In this document: positions 59,810 through 64,000 of the stretch, one piece after another
How the letters are laid out: every line of letters begins with the position of its first letter
How positions within the stretch are numbered: the first letter of the stretch is position 1
Position numbers and translations under genes: made by a program
Source: UBA2336 sp965227265
GTDB taxonomy: Bacteria > Bacteroidota > Bacteroidia > Cytophagales > Cyclobacteriaceae
Length of the DNA: 64,000 nt
NCBI GenBank assembly: GCA_965227265.1
Contig: OZ245738.1
Coordinates: forward strand, 496,001 to 560,000
Direction of reading: 5' to 3'
The notes under the pieces: generated by a model
Told to the model about the DNA's origin: nothing
What the model saw: only the letters and a program-made list of their open reading frames with translations
Database searches by the model: none

Positions 59810-61207
59810 ATGGCAGCTGAAGTACACATACAGGAAGAACGTTACATCTTTAAACCAGAGCTTAAGAGGAACATTTTCTTTCTCCTAATCGCTGGTGTTC
59901 TCCTTTTTGGAATAGGATTGGCGATTGCCATATATTCCGGAGATCACGCAGAAGAAGGCCACGGTGGAGGTCATGCTACGGTTGAACAAACCAGCAAGAT
60001 GACAGCAAGCTTACAGGAGCATGGAGAAGAAGCAACTGCTGCGGATGAGCACAAAGGGGCTGGGGGCGAACATCACGAAAGCCCTACTTGGTTAAAAAGA
60101 TTATATACAACGCTGTGGATGAACAACGTGTTCTTTACCGGTCTTGGTATTATCGGATTATTCTTTGTTGCAATTCAATACGCTGCGCAAGCAGGCTGGT
60201 CATCCGGACTTAAAAGAATTCCATTAGCGATGGGAAGCTGGATTCCCTATGCAGGTGTTCTGATGCTTGGCTTATGGTTCCTTGTAAAAGGAGATCTTTT
60301 CCACTGGTCACACGCAAACTTATTTGAAGTAGGCGGAGCAGGATTTGATCCAATCATCAATGGCAAAGGTGGATTTTTCTACTGGCCGTTAGATAAAGGA
60401 ACATTCCCGGCATTCTTTATTGCCCGAATGGTGATCTTCTTCGGCATGTGGTATTTGTTCTTTACCTGGATTAAAAAGCAAATGCTTTCTGAAGATCTGG
60501 AAAGTGGGGTAACTACAAAATATTGGCTGAAGGCAAGAGGTCTTTCAACCTGGTTCCTGTTATTCTTTGCAGTAAGCTCTTCCGTATCTGCCTGGGATTG
60601 GATCATGAGTATCGATACGCACTGGTTCAGCACCATGTTCGGCTGGTATATGTTTGCAAGCTGGTGGGTAACTGCATTGGCCTTTATCACATTCATTGTG
60701 GTAAGCCTGAAAGATGCCGGTTACTTGAAAGTGGTAAACGCAAACCACATTCATGACCTTGGTAAATTTGTATTTGCATTCTCAATCTTCTGGACATACA
60801 TCTGGTTTAGCCAATTCTTATTGATCTACTACGCCAACATTCCTGAAGAAACTGTGTATTTCATCGAGCGTATGAAAACAGCTCCGTATAGCTGGATTTT
60901 CTTCGCGAACCTGTTTTTAAACTTTGTGCTTCCGTTCCTGTTATTGATGACACGCGATGCGAAACGTCACATCACAATGTTGAAGGTTGTTTGTCCGATC
61001 GTGATCGTTGGTCACTGGTTGGATTTCTTCAACATGGTAACTCCGGGCGTTATGCACTATGACGGTGGAATTGGATTTTTGGAAATCGGAACTGCGATGA
61101 TCTTCATGTCAGCTTTCTTACTGGTTATGCTGACAAGCTTATCGAAGATGCCATTGTTTGGAAAGAATCACCCGATGCTGGAAGAAAGCCTTCATCACCA
61201 TATTTAA
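59810..61207 (+). CDS. actF: Alternative complex III membrane subunit ActF (NrfD-like)
   Basis: 465 residues with about ten membrane helices, the second NrfD-like subunit of ACIII. After the first helix (IFFLLIAGVLLFGIGLAIAIY) comes a periplasmic loop rich in His and Glu (GDHAEEGHGGGHA, EHHESP), which is unusual in its density. Later segments are WMNNVFFTGLGIIGLFFVAI, WIPYAGVLMLGLWFLVKG and FVFAFSIFWTYIWFSQFLLI. It probably helps proton handling and complex assembly. It lies 49 bases after actE and 18 bases before coxB; the end is HHHI. Confidence 0.92.
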   Translation: MAAEVHIQEERYIFKPELKRNIFFLLIAGVLLFGIGLAIAIYSGDHAEEGHGGGHATVEQTSKMTASLQEHGEEATAADEHKGAGGEHHESPTWLKRLYTTLWMNNVFFTGLGIIGLFFVAIQYAAQAGWSSGLKRIPLAMGSWIPYAGVLMLGLWFLVKGDLFHWSHANLFEVGGAGFDPIINGKGGFFYWPLDKGTFPAFFIARMVIFFGMWYLFFTWIKKQMLSEDLESGVTTKYWLKARGLSTWFLLFFAVSSSVSAWDWIMSIDTHWFSTMFGWYMFASWWVTALAFITFIVVSLKDAGYLKVVNANHIHDLGKFVFAFSIFWTYIWFSQFLLIYYANIPEETVYFIERMKTAPYSWIFFANLFLNFVLPFLLLMTRDAKRHITMLKVVCPIVIVGHWLDFFNMVTPGVMHYDGGIGFLEIGTAMIFMSAFLLVMLTSLSKMPLFGKNHPMLEESLHHHI

Positions 61208-61225
61208 TATCTAAGAAGAAGCGTT

Positions 61226-62299
61226 ATGATGAATTCGATTATAGTTCTTGGTGTTATTTTAGTCCTGGCGATCCTGTACCTGATTTTCCGGGTGGGAAAC
61301 CTGGTGAGCGTAGCCAAAGGCGATGATGAAAGCAGAGTTGAAAAGGGCAATGGCGTGCATGCAGGACTTTTCATTTTATTCATGTTTGCCAGTTTTATTG
61401 GATTCTTCTGGTATTCTTATACACATTTCGACAGCTATACACTTCCGGTTGCTTCCGAGCACGGAGTAGTTACCGATAAATTATTCTGGATTACAATGGT
61501 AGTGATCGTGGTAGCGTTTACCATCATCAGTATTATTATGTTTGTGTTTATTTATAAGTACAGATATGATGCGAATCGGAAAGCATCTTTCTTCCCGGAC
61601 AACCATTACCTCGAATTAGCCTGGACCATTATTCCGGGTATAGTTTTGGCCGTATTGGTGTTCACTGGATTAAGAGCCTGGAATGATATTACGGCTCCAG
61701 CTTCAAAAAATGCAGAGGTTATTGAATTGATCGGCCAGCAGTTTGCTTGGACTGCTCGTTATCCGGGTAAAGACAAAGAACTTGGTAAAGTCAATTTCAA
61801 GTTGATTGATGCTACGAATGAATTCGGTCTTGACTTAACGGATGCAAAAACGCACGATGATTTTAAATCACTTGAGCTTCATATTCCGGTGAACAAAGAA
61901 ATTTTATTGAAGATCCGTGCGAAAGATGTTTTGCACAGTGTCTTCCTTCCACACTTCCGCGTGAAGATGGATGCAGTTCCAGGTATGCCAACACACTTTA
62001 AGTTCACAGCAACTAAAACAACACAGGAGATGCGTGATGAAGTTGGTAATCCAGCTTTCAACTACGAGATGGCCTGTACGGAAATTTGTGGTCGCGGTCA
62101 CTTCTCGATGCGTTTCCCGGTTGTTGTAGATACACAAGAAGATTACGACCGCTGGAAGCTTTCACAGGAAGCATGGTTAAAACAAAATCCTGATTATATG
62201 AAGGATGTTCCTGCCGGATTAAAAGAATCCGCAATGATTAAGGCCGGCATTCCGGTGGTGCAGGAAGTAAAGCAGGCAACTGCAGTAGGATCTAATTAA
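61226..62299 (+). CDS. coxB: Cytochrome c oxidase subunit II
   Basis: 357 residues; ATG codons at 61226 and 61229 are both usable. Three N-terminal helices (SIIVLGVILVLAILYLIF, GLFILFMFASFIGFFWYS, FWITMVVIVVAFTIISIIMF) and a fourth (LAWTIIPGIVLAVLVFTGL) are seen, one or two more than a standard subunit II. The periplasmic cupredoxin domain binds CuA with CTEICGRGHFSM and an earlier His (VLHSVFLPHFR). There is no C-terminal cytochrome c domain, so electrons must come from ActE or another cytochrome. Confidence 0.95.
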   Translation: MMNSIIVLGVILVLAILYLIFRVGNLVSVAKGDDESRVEKGNGVHAGLFILFMFASFIGFFWYSYTHFDSYTLPVASEHGVVTDKLFWITMVVIVVAFTIISIIMFVFIYKYRYDANRKASFFPDNHYLELAWTIIPGIVLAVLVFTGLRAWNDITAPASKNAEVIELIGQQFAWTARYPGKDKELGKVNFKLIDATNEFGLDLTDAKTHDDFKSLELHIPVNKEILLKIRAKDVLHSVFLPHFRVKMDAVPGMPTHFKFTATKTTQEMRDEVGNPAFNYEMACTEICGRGHFSMRFPVVVDTQEDYDRWKLSQEAWLKQNPDYMKDVPAGLKESAMIKAGIPVVQEVKQATAVGSN

Positions 62300-62313
62300 G
62301 ATTTTTTAAAGCG

Positions 62314-64000
62314 ATGGCAACAACAGTTCATACACACCAAGACGTTCACCACGATACACATGCCGATGAGCATGAGCATCACGAAGGTAATTTCTGGACC
62401 AACTATATTTTCAGTCAGGACCATAAAGTAATTGCAAAGCAATTCCTGATCACCGGGATTTTCTGGGCATTGTTAGGAGGTATCTTGTCTGTTATCTTCC
62501 GTCTACAACTTGGTTTTCCAGGCGCAAGTTTGGAATGGCTGAAGCCTGTACTTGGCGGGTGGATCAATGCTGAAGGAAAACTTGATCCTGAATTTTACCT
62601 CGCACTTGTTACGATGCACGGAACCATCATGGTGTTCTTTGTATTGACAGCGGGATTGAGTGGTACGTTCAGTAACTTTTTAATTCCATTACAAGTTGGT
62701 GCCCGTGATATGGCATCCGGCTTTATGAATATGCTTTCATACTGGTTCTTCTTTATTTCCAGTGTGATCATGTTTATCTCACTCTTTATTTCTACCGGTC
62801 CTGCTGGTGGTGGTTGGACAGTCTATCCTCCGTTGAGTGCATTACCGCAAGCGATCTCCGGCTCAGGCCTTGGGATGACGATGTGGCTGGTAGCGATGGC
62901 ATTGTTTATTGTTAGCAGTTTGCTGGGGGGTATAAACTACATCACTACAATCATTAACATGCGGACGCGCGGAATGTCGTTTACGAAGATGCCGTTAACA
63001 ATATGGGCGTTTTTCTTTACGGCTATTATAGGGTTGCTTTCATTCCCGGTATTATTCGCAGCGGCATTGTTATTGATCTTCGACCGTAGCTTTGGAACGA
63101 GCTTCTATCTGTCCGACATCTACATTGCTGGCGAGGCGTTAGCACATGAAGGCGGTAGCGCAGTATTATTCCAGCATTTGTTCTGGTTCCTCGGTCACCC
63201 GGAAGTTTACATTGTGTTATTACCAGCATTGGGTATTTCATCAGAGATCATTGCGACAAATTCTCGCAAGCCAATCTTTGGATATAAAGCCATGATCGGT
63301 TCGATGTTGTTCATTGCTATCTTATCATTTATTGTGTGGGCACACCACATGTTCGTAACCGGTATGAACCCGTTCCTCGGATCGATCTTCATGCTGCTTA
63401 CACTGATCATTGCGGTGCCTTCAGCTGTGAAGATCTTTAACTATGTAACGACATTATGGCGTGGTAACATCCGCTTTACACCGGGTATGTTGTTCTCCAT
63501 CGGTCTTGTGTCATTCTTCTTAACAGGCGGTATCACAGGTATCTTCTTAGGTAATTCTGCGATTGATATTCAACTTCACGACACATATTTTGTTGTTGCT
63601 CACTTCCACCTAGTAATGGGTAGCGCCTCATTCTTTGGAATGATGGCGGGTGTGTATCACTGGTTCCCAAAAATGTTTGGTCGAATGATGGATCACCGCT
63701 TAGGTACGATTCATTTCTGGATCACGTTCGTAGGAGTTTACATGGTATTCTTCCCGATGCATTACATTGGTATTGCTGGATTCCCCCGCAGATATTATTC
63801 TTTCACCAATTTTGAAACATTCAGTGGATTTACTGACCTGAACATGCTCGTGAGTATCGCTGCGATTGTAACATTAGCGGCACAGTTTATCTTCCTGTTC
63901 AACTTCTTCTATAGCATTTTCCGCGGTCGCTTAGCTCCGGCTAACCCTTGGAACTCTACTACCTTGGAGTGGACAACACCGCGTAATCCGAAGCACGGAA
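62314..64000 (+). CDS. coxA: Cytochrome c oxidase subunit I (3' end outside the window)
   Basis: 562 codons are present and the frame is still open at base 64000, so the C-terminus is missing. The N-terminal ~25 residues are very rich in His (VHTHQDVHHDTHADEHEHHEG in pieces). Haem/copper ligands: His102 (HGTIM), CuB His295 with Tyr299 in HPEVY, His344-His345 in AHHMF, and His430/His432 in HFHLV. The YFVVAHFHLVMG and GHPEVYI motifs are standard A-type oxidase features. It reduces oxygen to water and pumps protons. It begins 14 bases after coxB. Confidence 0.95.
   Translation, partial: MATTVHTHQDVHHDTHADEHEHHEGNFWTNYIFSQDHKVIAKQFLITGIFWALLGGILSVIFRLQLGFPGASLEWLKPVLGGWINAEGKLDPEFYLALVTMHGTIMVFFVLTAGLSGTFSNFLIPLQVGARDMASGFMNMLSYWFFFISSVIMFISLFISTGPAGGGWTVYPPLSALPQAISGSGLGMTMWLVAMALFIVSSLLGGINYITTIINMRTRGMSFTKMPLTIWAFFFTAIIGLLSFPVLFAAALLLIFDRSFGTSFYLSDIYIAGEALAHEGGSAVLFQHLFWFLGHPEVYIVLLPALGISSEIIATNSRKPIFGYKAMIGSMLFIAILSFIVWAHHMFVTGMNPFLGSIFMLLTLIIAVPSAVKIFNYVTTLWRGNIRFTPGMLFSIGLVSFFLTGGITGIFLGNSAIDIQLHDTYFVVAHFHLVMGSASFFGMMAGVYHWFPKMFGRMMDHRLGTIHFWITFVGVYMVFFPMHYIGIAGFPRRYYSFTNFETFSGFTDLNMLVSIAAIVTLAAQFIFLFNFFYSIFRGRLAPANPWNSTTLEWTTPRNPKHG

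Noticed and set aside
1..64000. CRISPR arrays, prophage, insertion sequences or integrative elements
   Set aside because: No regularly spaced repeats and no transposase, integrase, Cas or phage structural proteins among the reading frames.

Overview
The window is ordinary chromosomal DNA from a Bacteroidota bacterium, most likely of the order Cytophagales. The signs are a canonical alternative complex III operon (ActABCDEF) running into aa3-type cytochrome oxidase genes, a type IX secretion (T9SS) sorting domain on one secreted protein, the phylum-typical run bamD-rpoZ-coaBC-DUF4835(PorD)-recN, Bacteroidota-type promoter boxes (TAnnTTTG, once with TTTG 19 bases upstream), few Shine-Dalgarno sequences, and many lipoproteins. 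I see no prophage, integrase, transposase, CRISPR array or rRNA. The one RNA gene recognised is tRNA-Leu(CAA). No gene-free stretch exceeds 300 bases; the longest are 11215-11496, 52478-52639 and 6231-6455.

Layout. 1-5086: a 5'-truncated GH92 mannosidase with a C-terminal SGNH hydrolase domain, then two related secreted beta-propeller-like proteins, probably one glycan-related operon. 5148-8210: an AI-2E family permease, galactokinase, a small ABM-domain protein and tRNA-Leu with its terminator. 8255-11214: a PadR regulator translationally coupled to a large ABC permease. 11497-19048: SAM hydrolase-like protein, PhoH-like ATPase, a ureohydrolase, ComEC, an enoyl-CoA hydratase and RecQ. 19051-26663 (minus strand): OstA/LptA-like protein, a T9SS cargo protein, then BamD, RNA polymerase omega, CoaBC, PorD-like protein, a small Sm-like candidate and RecN. 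26701-29846: TilS, malate dehydrogenase and a methyltransferase bracketed by short repeats. 29999-32858: an ECF sigma factor, a membrane anti-sigma candidate and a secreted coiled-coil protein. 32965-37161: a periplasmic adaptor, a MacB-like permease and a TolC-like channel, without an ATPase. 37168-45389: mostly minus-strand housekeeping genes (PurB, CDF transporter, SMP-30 lactonase, GNAT protein), plus a flavin/2Fe-2S reductase on the plus strand. 45447-52477: M3 peptidase, MarR/YceI pair, TrmN6, a serine hydrolase, a TIGR02757 protein and a cyanophycinase-like peptidase. 52640-64000: ACIII and oxidase genes; coxA runs off the end.

The respiratory operon is the clearest functional unit. 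ActB/ActC/ActF and the haem proteins ActA/ActE would oxidise menaquinol and pass electrons to CoxA/CoxB. The most unusual items are the Sm-like candidate next to recN, the sigma/anti-sigma/coiled-coil module, a set of promoter boxes only 4-7 bases from start codons (suggesting leaderless mRNAs), an 18-bp palindrome in front of the yceI-marR pair, the GH92-SGNH fusion, and a CoaBC without the expected active-site cysteine. All assignments come from reading the sequence; no database search was run.
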